From Kitasatospora kifunensis (GTDB lineage Bacteria > Actinomycetota > Actinomycetes > Streptomycetales > Streptomycetaceae), in the NCBI RefSeq assembly GCF_014203855.1, contig NZ_JACHJV010000001.1:5332001-5396000 (forward strand): a stretch of DNA of 64,000 bases. The letters run 5' to 3'. Below the pieces are notes generated by a model. That model saw only the letters and a program-made list of their open reading frames with translations, did not search any database and was not told where the DNA came from. A program made the translations under genes and the position numbers. Positions 45,506 to 57,769 of the stretch are shown one piece after another; position 1 is the stretch's first letter; the number at the start of each line of letters is the position of its first letter.

Positions 45506-46384
45506 GTGAGTACCCTTGCGCACCCCCCCATGAACGTCGCCCGCACTGCCGAGGCCACCGTGCCCGGCGCCGGCGAGCTCGACCGTTTCTCCTACGCCGA
45601 TCGGCCGACCTCTCCCATCCCCCGTTGGGACGGGGCGGAGAGTGATCTCGCCCGGGTCGGCCGCAAGACCACCAGCAGTCGAGGCCGCGGGCTGCACGGG
45701 CAGCTCGTCCAGCAGCTCGGCCAGATGATCGTCTCCGGTGACCTCGGGGCGGACCGCCCCCTGGTGCCCGAGGAGATCGGTCAGCGCTTCGAGGTGTCGC
45801 GCACCGTGGTGCGCGAGTCACTGCGCGTCCTGGAGGCCAAGGGCCTGGTCAGCGCCCGTCCCAATGTCGGCACCCGGGTGCGTCCGGTCGCCGACTGGAA
45901 CCTCCTCGACCCCGACATCATCGAGTGGCGCGCCTTCGGCCCGCAGCGTGACGAGCAGCGCCGCGAGCTGTTCGAGATGCGCTGGGCGATCGAACCGCTG
46001 GCCGCCCGGCTCGCCGCCGGACACGGCCGTGAGGAGATCCAGCAGCGGCTGGCCGAGATGACCGAGATCATGGGGCATGCGGCAGCCCAGGGTGATCTGA
46101 TCACCTTCTCCCGCGCCGACGCCGAACTGCACGTCCTGATCCTGCAGATGGCCGGCAACCGCATGCTGGAGCACCTCTCCGGCATCGTGGCTGCCGCGCT
46201 CCAGGTCAGCGGTGGCCCGGCCACCGCCTGTGAGCGACCCTCGGACACCTCGGTGAGCGTGCACGCCCGCTTGGTCGACGCGATCGGCACGGGAGACGGG
46301 ACGGCCGCGGAGGCGGCCATGCGCGCCCTGCTCACCGTGCACCCGGATGTCGAGCACGCGGTGCCGGCGCCTCGCGAGCACTGA
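45506..46384 (+). CDS. whiH: sporulation regulator WhiH (GntR/FadR family)
   Basis: DNA-binding regulator of sporulation septation in aerial hyphae. The 292-residue protein has a GntR winged helix (about 65-130: GLHGQLVQQLGQMIVSGDLG, FEVSRTVVRESLRVLEAKGL, RPNVGTRV) and an FCD ligand-binding domain (about 150-280) beginning RDEQRRELFEMRWAIEPLAA. GTG at 45506 is supported by AAGGA upstream and by the N-terminal VSTLAH that I recall from other WhiH proteins. It stands immediately upstream of hrdB, as in S. coelicolor. Confidence 0.93.
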   Translation: MSTLAHPPMNVARTAEATVPGAGELDRFSYADRPTSPIPRWDGAESDLARVGRKTTSSRGRGLHGQLVQQLGQMIVSGDLGADRPLVPEEIGQRFEVSRTVVRESLRVLEAKGLVSARPNVGTRVRPVADWNLLDPDIIEWRAFGPQRDEQRRELFEMRWAIEPLAARLAAGHGREEIQQRLAEMTEIMGHAAAQGDLITFSRADAELHVLILQMAGNRMLEHLSGIVAAALQVSGGPATACERPSDTSVSVHARLVDAIGTGDGTAAEAAMRALLTVHPDVEHAVPAPREH

Positions 46385-46400
46385 GCGCGAGCCTGCGAGC

Positions 46401-46442
46401 CGCGAACACTGCAGCGCGAACACCGAGTCGTGAACACTGAGT
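46401..46442 (+). repeat. three tandem 14-bp repeats after whiH
   Basis: CGCGAACACTGCAG, CGCGAACACCGAGT and CGTGAACACTGAGT follow each other without gap, starting 17 bases after the whiH stop. The shared core is CG(C/T)GAACAC(T/C)G. Confidence 0.72.
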
Positions 46443-46476
46443 GAGGCCGACCACGGAGCCATCGGATCTGGACAGC

Positions 46477-46523
46477 GCCCTCCGGATGCCCGCGCGCGAC
46501 ACGCCGCGGCCCACCCGGAGGGC
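46477..46523 (+). terminator. possible terminator hairpin after whiH
   Basis: GCCCTCCGG (46477-46485) pairs perfectly with CCGGAGGGC (46515-46523) across a 29-base GC-rich loop. No U-tract is present. Confidence 0.45.
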
Positions 46524-46840
46524 CCGCCGCTGTGACGGCCGGCGATCCGAGGACCTCAGTCGGGGAGGCGTGTGACCTGTGCCACGAGCGGCATGCGTAA
46601 CACTTGGGGAGCGGCAGCGATGTGTACGGAGCGGAAGCAGCTCCGGAATACCCGCGCCATGTCAGAATGCTGTGTTGGTCTGCGGCGCTGCTGCCGTCCC
46701 ACATACCCAGCGTCCTGCAAACCCAGTCCTCAAGTCCGAGCCGGTCGGAACCTGTCGTGCCCTGTGGCGCGTCTTTCCCCCTCGCCCTCTCGGGCGGTCC
46801 GGTACGGGTTCGAGTCCACTCTTCGTCCGAGAGGTTGTTC

Positions 46841-48457
<1,617 letters not shown>

Positions 48458-48488
48458 TCGACCCGGTCGAAGCCGGTCCGCGGCACGC

Positions 48489-48527
48489 GCGAAGGCCCGG
48501 AGCAGCATGGCTGCTCCGGGCCTTCGC
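48489..48527 (+). terminator. hrdB terminator
   Basis: A perfect 18-bp stem (48489-48506 with 48510-48527) closes on a three-base loop. No clear U-tract follows. Confidence 0.9.
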
Positions 48528-48690
48528 ACGTGCCGGCCCCTGTCGATAGCCCCTGATGCCTCCGACGTCATCCGGGTGCCTCGGGTGTCCCTCGTCCGGG
48601 TGTTTGAACGACAACTGGTGGGAACTCAGGGTGAGATTGTGACTACGCTGTGGCGGTTGCCTGCTGCCGAATCGCCAGGAGTGCGCTGTG

Positions 48691-49563
48691 ATGTCCATCT
48701 TGTCCGTTTCGCCCGGCCCCGATCTCCGGCGCGCGCTGTGCCGGGTGCCCCGCCGGCGGGTGGTGGTGGCCCTGCTGGCCGCGCTGCCAGCCGCGCTGGT
48801 CTTGGTGAGCGCCGTGCCGGCCCACGCCGACCGTCGGATCGTGGGCGGCTGGGCGGATAGCACGGTCCAGCGGCCGTGGATGGTCGCGGTGGCCAGTCGG
48901 CCGCAGTTCGGTGATACCCGCTCGGGGCAGTTCTGCGGTGGCACGCTGGTCACGCCGACCAAGGTGGTCACCGCCGCGCACTGCTTCTACGACGAGCGTC
49001 AGGGGCAGATCGTCCAGCGTCCCGAGCTGAAGGTGATCGTCGGACGGAGTGATCTGACCACTCAGGACGGCGTCGAGGTGCCGGTGAGCAACGTCTGGGT
49101 CCACCCGCAGTATTCGTTCCAGGAGAACATGCAGGATGTGGCGGTGCTCACGCTCGCCGTCCCGCAGGATCCCCGGGCGGTGCTGCCGATGGTCGGGCAG
49201 GGCGAGAGCGCGCCGTACGTCGCCGGCACGCGCGCGCAGGTCTACGGCTGGGGTGACACCACCGGCCGCGCCAGGTACTCGAACACCTTGAGGGGCGTCG
49301 ACGTACCGGTGGTGGCTGACTCCGTGTGCGCGCGTGACTACCCCAGCGGCTCGGATGGCGCTTTCGATCCGCGCGGCATGGTCTGTGCCGGCGAGGCGCG
49401 AGGTGGCAAGGATGCCTGCCAGGGCGACAGTGGCGGTCCGTTGGTGGTCAACGGCCGACTGGTCGGTCTGGTGTCCTGGGGCACCGGCTGCGCGGAGGCG
49501 AATCACCCGGGCGTCTATACCCGGCTGTCGGCCGTCGCGGACGCGGTCAACGCTCAACTCTGA
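48691..49563 (+). CDS. secreted trypsin-like serine protease (S1)
   Basis: Extracellular protease, 290 residues. A long signal peptide (RRALCRVPRRR basic stretch, hydrophobic core, SAVPAHA cleavage region near residue 45) is followed by RIVGG, the activated N-terminus expected after short propeptide removal. Catalytic triad: His97 (VTAAHC), Asp149 (QDVAVL), Ser247 (CQGDSGGP). AGGAG lies 9 bases before this ATG; a GTG immediately upstream is the alternative start. Specificity appears trypsin-like, because the residue six before the Ser (KDACQGDS) is Asp. Confidence 0.92.
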   Translation: MSILSVSPGPDLRRALCRVPRRRVVVALLAALPAALVLVSAVPAHADRRIVGGWADSTVQRPWMVAVASRPQFGDTRSGQFCGGTLVTPTKVVTAAHCFYDERQGQIVQRPELKVIVGRSDLTTQDGVEVPVSNVWVHPQYSFQENMQDVAVLTLAVPQDPRAVLPMVGQGESAPYVAGTRAQVYGWGDTTGRARYSNTLRGVDVPVVADSVCARDYPSGSDGAFDPRGMVCAGEARGGKDACQGDSGGPLVVNGRLVGLVSWGTGCAEANHPGVYTRLSAVADAVNAQL

Positions 49564-49680
49564 TCGGGTCGGCTGCGAGCAGAGCGGATGCCGAAAGCAC
49601 CGCCGGTCGGCTCGGTTGAGGCCGACGGCGGATCATCTTTGAGGCGTGGGCGCCGTGTTGGCGCGACGCCTGTCGCTTTG

Positions 49681-49698
49681 GGTGACCAAATGGTCACC
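49681..49698. repeat. GGTGACC inverted repeat
   Basis: GGTGACC-AAAT-GGTCACC, a perfect 7-bp inverted repeat with 4-base spacer, in the convergent gap between the protease and the zinc-ribbon gene. It could be a protein-binding site or part of the termination region. Confidence 0.5.
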
Positions 49699-49721
49699 AA
49701 TTGATGGCTCCGGGTATGACG

Positions 49722-49753
49722 CTGGGCGGCGGGCTGTACGGCCCACCGCCCAG
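49722..49753. terminator. bidirectional terminator, protease / zinc-ribbon gene
   Basis: CTGGGCGG (49722-49729) and GGGC (49731-49734) pair with GCCC (49741-49744) and CCGCCCAG (49746-49753), interrupted by one C/A mismatch, with a TGTACG loop. Confidence 0.65.
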
Positions 49754-49804
49754 TGGCCGGCCCGCAAGGGCCGACCTCGGCGCGTCATTGGGAGCGCCTG
49801 ACGC

Positions 49805-50035
49805 TCAGCGCTCGTCGCTGGTGGCCGAGGCCGTCGTGGTGGCGAGACGACCGCTCTCGTCCTGTATTTCCACGGCGATCTTCTTGAGCTCCGGCTCGAA
49901 CTTCCGCCCGTGGTGGGCGCAGAACAGCAGCTCTCCGCCACTTGCCAGTACGACGCGCAGGTATGCCTGGGCGCCGCACCGGTCGCAGCGGTCAGCCGCG
50001 GTGAGCGGGCTCGCAGGTGTCAGAACAGTAGTCAC
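49805..50035 (-). CDS. small zinc-ribbon protein (DUF7455 type)
   Basis: Small conserved actinobacterial protein, 76 residues. CDRCGAQAYLRV followed by LLFCAHHGRKF suggests a zinc-binding site from CxxC and CxHH. A Lys/Glu helix and a polar tail follow. The GTG start has AAGAGG upstream. Such proteins commonly lie near hrdB in streptomycetes; function is unknown. It is divergent from parE. Confidence 0.8.
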   Translation of the reverse strand: MTTVLTPASPLTAADRCDRCGAQAYLRVVLASGGELLFCAHHGRKFEPELKKIAVEIQDESGRLATTTASATSDER

Positions 50036-50536
50036 GTCGCCTCTTCTCTAGCTCGACGAGCTGTCGTACCAGGGTCAACATCCAACCAGGCCGAAAACGT
50101 TCCCGCTCGTGGCTTTTCTTCTCTGAGGATTCTGCTGTGTTGATGAGGACGTGCCCCGGGCACCGGTGGTTCATGCGTGCCGGAATCCGCGACCTGTCCA
50201 TCACTCGAACGCATCTTCGAACTGTTGTCCGAGGGTGGGCGTAGCATAATCCCCTACTGGGTTGGAGCATAAGCCCCGCCCCGAGCCCGGGTAGCCTGCA
50301 TCTCGGCAGTTCCAGCGCTCGCGGGCGGCTCGACGGTCCGCCAGGACCCGTCGGGCACGGGCGAGATGGCGCTCCCGCCGAGCGAACCGGGCTCGACCCG
50401 TGTTCGCGCAGCGCGTACAAGCTGCGGAGTCGGGGCGGATCGTGCAGTGGCCGGCTGTGCGCGAAAGCGGGCGCCGCCGGCGGGGATCCGGGAATCGCCG
50501 AACCGAGTCAGAAGTCTCTTTGGAGGAGTGCACCGC
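50036..50536. other. divergent gap upstream of parE
   Basis: A 501-base region without a convincing gene. It holds a strong SOS-box candidate, a CATAAT hexamer (50245-50250) 25 bases beyond it, and the GGAGGAG ribosome site of parE at 50522-50528. Confidence 0.5.
50205..50220. promoter_or_regulatory. candidate LexA (SOS) box upstream of parE
   Basis: TCGAAC-GCAT-CTTCGA matches TCGAAC-N4-GTTCGA at 11 of 12 fixed bases, better than either lexA-proximal box. It lies 317 bases before parE and 170 before the divergent zinc-ribbon gene, just upstream of a possible -10 hexamer facing parE. Confidence 0.5.
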
Positions 50537-52648
<2,112 letters not shown>

Positions 52649-52657
52649 GGGTGATCA

Positions 52658-52697
52658 CGAGGGGGGCTCTCCACCCAGGGGTGGAGAGCCCCCCTCG
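52658..52697 (+). terminator. parE terminator
   Basis: A perfect 17-bp stem (52658-52674 with 52681-52697) with a 6-base loop. Confidence 0.9.
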
Positions 52698-52791
52698 GCG
52701 TTGAATCAACCCTGGAGCCGATCAGCCGGCGGCGCGCGATCCGTAGCGTCGAGAGCGTCAGAAACCTCTCCGTTCGAGATGGAGCGCTCCG

Positions 52792-53277
52792 ATGGTCGCG
52801 CTGGGCAACATCCTCATCATTCTCGTGGTGGTCGTCTTCATCGCCCGCCGCCAGTTCCAGGCGCGCAAGCTCAACACCGAGCGGCGTTTCTGGGTCCTCC
52901 CGGTGATCCTCGGCGCGCTGGCGCTGCGGGATCCGCACCTGATCGACCCGGCCCACAAGGCGGCGGCGATCGGCCTGCTGCTCGCCTCGGTCGTGGTCGT
53001 GCTGGCCATGGGCTCGGCCTGGGGCTGGACGGTCCGGATCTGGCGGGAGGGCGACGGCGCGCTCTGGGCCAAGGGCACCGTGGCGACGGTCGCCGCCTGG
53101 GCGGGCCTGATCGTCCTGCGGGTGGGCCTGTACGGGCTCGGCAGTGCGATGCACGTGCACCAGAGCTCCAGCTCGCTGCTGCTCACCCTCGGTGCGCTGC
53201 TGCTGGTCCGCGGTGTCGTGGTCAACTGGAGGGCCCGCACGCTGGAGGCACCGCAGCACCTGCGCGCGGTGGTCTGA
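52792..53277 (+). CDS. small membrane protein, DUF1453-like
   Basis: A 161-residue integral membrane protein with four or five hydrophobic segments (about 3-18, 34-48, 58-76, 88-108 and 122-140). RRQFQARKLNTERRFW between the first two segments resembles DUF1453 (CcdC-like) proteins. It starts an apparent operon with the sensor kinase (33 bases downstream) and response regulator and may feed a signal to the kinase. Molecular function unknown. Confidence 0.75.
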   Translation: MVALGNILIILVVVVFIARRQFQARKLNTERRFWVLPVILGALALRDPHLIDPAHKAAAIGLLLASVVVVLAMGSAWGWTVRIWREGDGALWAKGTVATVAAWAGLIVLRVGLYGLGSAMHVHQSSSSLLLTLGALLLVRGVVVNWRARTLEAPQHLRAVV

Positions 53278-53310
53278 GCCATCACCGCCACCCTGGAAGG
53301 ACCACTGCCC

Positions 53311-54477
53311 GTGCTGCTGGACACCTGGACGCGCTGGCCCTCGCAGGAGGCGCTGGCCCGCGAGAAGCGCTCGCGGCCCGGCTTGGTGCTCTCCGTCGTC
53401 GGCCGGCTGGCCATGCTGCTGGCGGTGGTCCTGGGGACCTTCCACGGTGACCGGTTGACCGGGGGGAGCGGTACCACCGCCGTGGCGGCGCTCCTGCTGG
53501 TCGCCGCCGTCGCACTGCTCCAGTTGTTCTTCCGCACCACCCGTCGGCACCGGATCCGCTGGTCGTTGGCGGTCGCCGGACAACTGCTGGTCCTGGCCCC
53601 GTTGGCGCACCACATCGGGGCCGACACTCTGGGCGACGTGATCTGGTGCGTGCTCGCGGTGCTGGCCCTGCAGCGGCTGCCGCTGGCGGCCGCGCTGCCC
53701 ACCTGCGCGGCCGCCCTCGCCTCGTTCGCGCTGGTCAGCGGCAACACCTTCCTCGCGCTGGTCGCCACCGTGGCGGGCCTGAGCCTGCTCGGCTACCTGC
53801 TGCGGCTCGACGCCGAGGCCCGCGGTACCGCGCAGCGGCTGCTCCAGCAGGAACAGGCGGCCCGAGCGGCCGAGGCGGAGAGCGCGGCGCTGGCCGAGCG
53901 GGCCAGGATCGCCCGGGAGATCCACGACGTGCTGGCGCACAGCCTGTCGGCCCAGTTGGTCCACCTGGAGGCCGCCCGGCTGATGCTGGACGGCGGGGCC
54001 GACCGGGAGCAGATCAGGGAGCGCGTGGTGGCGGCCCGCCGGATGGCCCAGGACGGGCTCAAGGAGACCAAGCAGGCGCTGTCCGCGCTGCGCGGCGAGT
54101 TCACCCCGGTCGGTGAGTTCCTGGTGGAGCTGACCCACCAGGAGCAGGCCCGGTTGAGCGTGACCGGCACCCCCCGCCCGCTCGACGCCGAGGTCGCTCT
54201 CGCGGTGCGGCGCACGGCGCAGGAGGCGCTCACCAACATCCGCAAGCACGCGCCGCGGGCCCAGCGCGCGGTGGAGCTGCACTACCTCGACCAGGAGGTG
54301 GAGCTGTTGGTGCGCAACAGCGGCGGGCCCGCCGAGGCCAGGTCCGCGGAGCTGGCCGCCAGCGGCAGCGGATACGGTCTGCTGGGCATGCGTGAGCGGG
54401 CCGAGTTGCTCGGCGGCAGCCTGCGGGCCGGCCCGGAGCCCGACGGCTGGCTGGTGCTGCTCAGGCTGCCTGCGTGA
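53311..54477 (+). CDS. two-component sensor histidine kinase (NarL-partner type)
   Basis: Membrane sensor kinase, 388 residues. Five or six membrane segments (about 25-160), a short coiled coil, then the HisKA_3 dimerisation domain with phospho-acceptor His205 in AREIHDVLAHSL. The ATP-binding domain follows, with AVRRTAQEALTNIRKHAPRA (N-box) and GSGYGLLGMRERAELLGGS (G-box). GTG with GGAAGGA upstream. Signal unknown; the membrane part has almost no extracytoplasmic loop, suggesting a membrane or envelope signal. Confidence 0.92.
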   Translation: MLLDTWTRWPSQEALAREKRSRPGLVLSVVGRLAMLLAVVLGTFHGDRLTGGSGTTAVAALLLVAAVALLQLFFRTTRRHRIRWSLAVAGQLLVLAPLAHHIGADTLGDVIWCVLAVLALQRLPLAAALPTCAAALASFALVSGNTFLALVATVAGLSLLGYLLRLDAEARGTAQRLLQQEQAARAAEAESAALAERARIAREIHDVLAHSLSAQLVHLEAARLMLDGGADREQIRERVVAARRMAQDGLKETKQALSALRGEFTPVGEFLVELTHQEQARLSVTGTPRPLDAEVALAVRRTAQEALTNIRKHAPRAQRAVELHYLDQEVELLVRNSGGPAEARSAELAASGSGYGLLGMRERAELLGGSLRAGPEPDGWLVLLRLPA

Positions 54478-54588
54478 CCGCGGCGCGCTTGGCGCGGTAT
54501 GAAGTAGCGGGTAGCTACGACCGCCCGCCAGGTGCTGCCGGTCGGGCCAAGGCGGGACGAGCGCGCACGGCGCGGAACGGGGTAGCGG

Positions 54589-55344
54589 GTGTACGAGCGG
54601 AGCGGGGCGAAGGACGCGGCACCGGCCACACGGGTGCTGGTCGCCGACGACCAGACCGTGGTGCGCGAGGGCATCGTGATGCTGCTGGGCCTGCTGCCGG
54701 GGATCGAGGTGGTCGGGGCGGCCGCGGACGGCGAGGAGGCGGTGCGCCTGGTCGCCGAGCACGCCCCGGACGTGGTGCTGATGGACCTCAGGATGCCGCG
54801 CTGCGACGGTGTCGAGGCCACCCGGCTGATCCGGGCGCACCACCCGGGGACCGAGGTGGTGGTCCTCACCACGTACGCGGAGGACGACTCGCTCTTCCCC
54901 GCGCTGCAGGCGGGCGCGCGCGGCTACCTCACCAAGGACGCCGGCGCCGAGGAGATCGCCCGGGCCATCGCCGACGTCCGGGCGGGTGCGGCCGGCCTCT
55001 CGCCGCAGGTGCAGCGGCGGCTGCTGGAGCGACTCTCCGGCGCCACACCCGCACCCCCCGTCCCGTCACGGCAACCCGGGCCGCCGCATCAGCCCGAGCA
55101 GGCCCAGGGGCCGGCCGGCCAGCGCCCGCTGCCCGACGGCCTGACGGCGCGTGAGGCGCAGGTGCTGGCGCTGATCGCCGAGGGCCTGTCCAACGCAGAG
55201 ATCGCCGAGGCGCTGTTCGTCAGCCCGGCCACCGTCAAGACGCATATCAACAACCTCTTCGCCAAAACCGCCGTTCGCGATCGCGCACAAGCAGTCAGTT
55301 ATGCCTTCAGGCACGGGCTTTCCGATCGTCCGCGAACCGACTGA
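54589..55344 (+). CDS. NarL/FixJ-family response regulator
   Basis: DNA-binding response regulator, 251 residues. Receiver domain about 15-135, phosphorylated at Asp66 (VVLMDLRMP), with VLVADDQTVVREG at its start and TKDA near its end. A Pro/Gln linker (about 150-180) leads to a LuxR-type helix-turn-helix with LTAREAQVLALIAEGLSNAE and VSPATVKTHINNLF. Cognate partner of the preceding kinase. The GTG start is uncertain because no strong ribosome site is seen. Confidence 0.92.
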   Translation: MYERSGAKDAAPATRVLVADDQTVVREGIVMLLGLLPGIEVVGAAADGEEAVRLVAEHAPDVVLMDLRMPRCDGVEATRLIRAHHPGTEVVVLTTYAEDDSLFPALQAGARGYLTKDAGAEEIARAIADVRAGAAGLSPQVQRRLLERLSGATPAPPVPSRQPGPPHQPEQAQGPAGQRPLPDGLTAREAQVLALIAEGLSNAEIAEALFVSPATVKTHINNLFAKTAVRDRAQAVSYAFRHGLSDRPRTD

Positions 55345-55526
55345 TCTCACCTCATCGGGTGAAAATCCCGGCTGAATGCCACATTTCGGTTTCTGGCTTG
55401 CCATCATTGATCCCGTCAGGGCGCCGTCGGTACGCCGCATGGATCTTCGGGGCGGGTCGTCCGGAGTGCCCGGTGCCGATACCCGACGCCCACCATTCGG
55501 TGGTGCCTCCCGGGCCAGGAGCAGCT

Positions 55527-56033
55527 TTGGCACAGCACGAAGTCACCGGATCGACCGGCCGGACGCCCCGGCAGAGCCAGCGATTTGACTGGTGGTCAAC
55601 TCCCGGTGCGTCCGGTCCACCCGGCTCGGCCGCCCGGCCCGCCGCCCGAGCGGTCGTGGCCCGCGGCGCGGTGCCGGCCCAGCGGCCACTCCAACCTGTC
55701 GACCCCACGCCGGATTCGGCTGCCGCCGAGGTCTACCGGGAGGTCCAGCAGAGCGAGGCCTTCCAGGAGATCCGTCGCAACTACCGGACCTTCGTCTTTC
55801 CGGCTACCGCCGTCTTCCTCGGCTGGTACCTCTTCTACGTGACCGCCCAGGCGGCCGCACCCGACCTGATGCGCACCCCGGTCGTGGGTCCGTTCAGCAT
55901 CGCCTGGCTGCTGGGTCTACTCCAGTTCGTCTCGACGTTCCTGATCACTTGGCTCTACGCCCGCAATGCCCGCACCAAGCGTGACCGAGCCGCTCTCGGC
56001 CTGCGCTGGGAGACTCAGGACCAGCTGCGATGA
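55527..56033 (+). CDS. DUF485 membrane protein (symporter partner)
   Basis: Small inner-membrane protein of the DUF485/YjcH family that accompanies acetate-type symporters. After an N-terminal variable part, EVYREVQQSEAFQEIRRNYR leads into two membrane segments (about 95-113 and 128-150) and a basic tail. The TTG start at 55527 was chosen for AGGAG six bases upstream; a GTG at 55500 is possible. Its stop overlaps the symporter ATG. Confidence 0.85.
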   Translation: MAQHEVTGSTGRTPRQSQRFDWWSTPGASGPPGSAARPAARAVVARGAVPAQRPLQPVDPTPDSAAAEVYREVQQSEAFQEIRRNYRTFVFPATAVFLGWYLFYVTAQAAAPDLMRTPVVGPFSIAWLLGLLQFVSTFLITWLYARNARTKRDRAALGLRWETQDQLR

Positions 56034-57667
56034 CTCCTATCCCGCACGCCGCCGTGCCGACCGTCGGCTCCGGAGACCACCACAGCCTGGCCGTCGTGCT
56101 CTTCGCGCTGGTGGTCGTGGTGACCTTGGCCATCACCCTGTGGGTGGGGCGGCGCGGTCAGGCCGCCGAGGACTTCTATGCCGGCGGGCGGGACTTCGGC
56201 CCGCTGCAGAACGGCATCGCGCTCTCCGGTGACTACCTCTCCGCGGCCTCCTTCCTCGGGGTGACCGGACTGATCGCGCTCTACGGCTACGACGGCATGC
56301 TGTACAGCATCGGCTTCCTGGTCGCCTGGCTGGTCGTGCTGATGTGGGTGGCCGAACTGGTGCGCAACACCGGTCGCTACACCCTGGCCGACGTGCTGAC
56401 CACCCGGATGCGGCAGCGTCCGGTGCGGGCGGCCGCCGGTAGCGCCAGCGTGGTGGTCACCCTGCTCTACCTGATCGCCCAGATGGTCGGTGCGGGCAGC
56501 CTGGTGGGCCTGCTGCTGGGCACCTCCGGGGCCGCCGCCAACACCTGGACCATCGTCGCCGTCGGCGCCCTGATGATCGTCTATGTGACGGTCGGCGGCA
56601 TGCGCGCCACCACCTGGATCCAGATCGTCAAGGCGCTCATGCTGATGGTCGGCGCCGTCCTGCTCACCTGCTGTGTCCTGGTGCGTTTCCAGGGCGATCT
56701 CGCCAGCCTGATGCATGTGGCGGCGCACAACAGCGGCGCCGGTGACCGGTACCTGGAGCCCGGCCTCAAGTACGGCGGCTCCACCACCAGTCGGCTCGAC
56801 TTCGTCAGCCTGGGCCTGGCCCTGGTGCTGGGGACGGCCGGCCTGCCGCACATCCTCTCCCGCTTCTACACCGTCCCCACCGCCCGAGCCGCTCGCCGCT
56901 CCACCATCTGGGCGATCGGCCTGGTCGGCTGCTTCTATCTGATGACCGTCGTGCTGGGCCTTGGTGCCACCGCGCTGGTCGGCTCCAAGGCGGTGAAGGC
57001 CGCCAACTCGGCCGGCAACACCGCGGTTCCGCTGCTCGCGCTCGACCTGGGCGGCGGCGAGGGCAGTACCGGCGGCACCCTGCTGTTCGCCGTCACCTCG
57101 GCGATCGCGTTCGCCACCATCCTCGCCGTGGTCGCGGGGCTGACGCTGGCCTCCTCGGTCTCCTTCGCGCACGACCTGTATGCCCAGGCCTTCCGCCGCC
57201 CGGGGCGCCCAGCGGTGACGGAGCGTCAGGAGGTGGTGGTGGCCCGCCTGGCGGCCGTGGTGATCGGCGGGCTGGCGATCGTGCTGAGCCTCTTCGCCCA
57301 GCGGCTCAACGTGGCCTTCCTGGTCAGTCTGGCCTTCGCCGTAGCGGCCTCGGCCAACCTGCCGACCCTGATCTACAACCTCTTCTGGCGCCGCTTCACC
57401 ACCCGCGGCGCCTGCTGGTCCACCTACGGCGGTCTGGTGCCCGCCCTGGTGCTGGTGCTCTTCTCGCCGGTGGTCTCCGGCAGCAAGACCGCGATGTTCC
57501 CGGGCGTGGACTTCCACTGGTTCCCGCTGGAGAATCCGGGGCTGATCTCGATCCCGCTCGGCTTCCTGCTCGGCTGGGTCGGCACGGTCAGCGGCGAGGA
57601 ACGGGCGGACGCCGACAAGTTCGCCGAGTTGGAGGTCCGCTCGCTCACCGGCGCCGGAGCGGTCTGA
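56030..57667 (+). CDS. sodium:solute symporter, acetate permease (ActP) type
   Basis: Secondary transporter of the SSS family, 545 residues and 13 predicted membrane segments, probably importing acetate or another short carboxylate with Na+ or H+. Family landmarks: DFYAGGRDFGPLQNGIALSG, GDYLSAASFLGVTGLIALYG, LVGLLLGTSG and GTAGLPHILSRFYTVP. It overlaps the DUF485 partner by four bases (ATGA), the actP arrangement. The two-component system directly upstream may regulate it; that is inference from proximity. Confidence 0.9.
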   Translation: MTPIPHAAVPTVGSGDHHSLAVVLFALVVVVTLAITLWVGRRGQAAEDFYAGGRDFGPLQNGIALSGDYLSAASFLGVTGLIALYGYDGMLYSIGFLVAWLVVLMWVAELVRNTGRYTLADVLTTRMRQRPVRAAAGSASVVVTLLYLIAQMVGAGSLVGLLLGTSGAAANTWTIVAVGALMIVYVTVGGMRATTWIQIVKALMLMVGAVLLTCCVLVRFQGDLASLMHVAAHNSGAGDRYLEPGLKYGGSTTSRLDFVSLGLALVLGTAGLPHILSRFYTVPTARAARRSTIWAIGLVGCFYLMTVVLGLGATALVGSKAVKAANSAGNTAVPLLALDLGGGEGSTGGTLLFAVTSAIAFATILAVVAGLTLASSVSFAHDLYAQAFRRPGRPAVTERQEVVVARLAAVVIGGLAIVLSLFAQRLNVAFLVSLAFAVAASANLPTLIYNLFWRRFTTRGACWSTYGGLVPALVLVLFSPVVSGSKTAMFPGVDFHWFPLENPGLISIPLGFLLGWVGTVSGEERADADKFAELEVRSLTGAGAV

Positions 57668-57706
57668 GGCCGATCTGAGGCCGGGTCGGCAGATGCCGAC
57701 ACCAGC

Positions 57707-57740
57707 GTGGACCCCCGTCGCGATCGCGGCCGGGGTCCAC
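57707..57740. terminator. bidirectional terminator, symporter / NlpC
   Basis: GTGGACCCC (57707-57715) pairs with GGGGTCCAC (57732-57740); the loop contains the palindrome CGCGATCGCG. TTTT follows at 57745 on the plus strand. Confidence 0.8.
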
Positions 57741-57769
57741 CGCATTTTCGTGGCCAGCGGCGCCGAAGG

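Larger units (their letters stand above)
46385..46840 (+). other. whiH-hrdB intergenic region (hrdB promoter/leader)
   Basis: A 456-base gap. It contains three 14-bp tandem repeats, a long-loop hairpin, a short inverted repeat CGGAGC-N7-GCTCCG (about 46627-46645) and a GGAAT motif at 46645-46649. No certain hrdB promoter could be assigned: the GGAAT has no GTT/GTC at the spacing of a sigma-R promoter. Confidence 0.5.

Noticed and set aside
46620..46680. Possible sigma-R promoter (GGAAT) upstream of hrdB.
   Set aside because: The nearest GTT is 24 bases from GGAAT, too far for the 18-19 base spacing.
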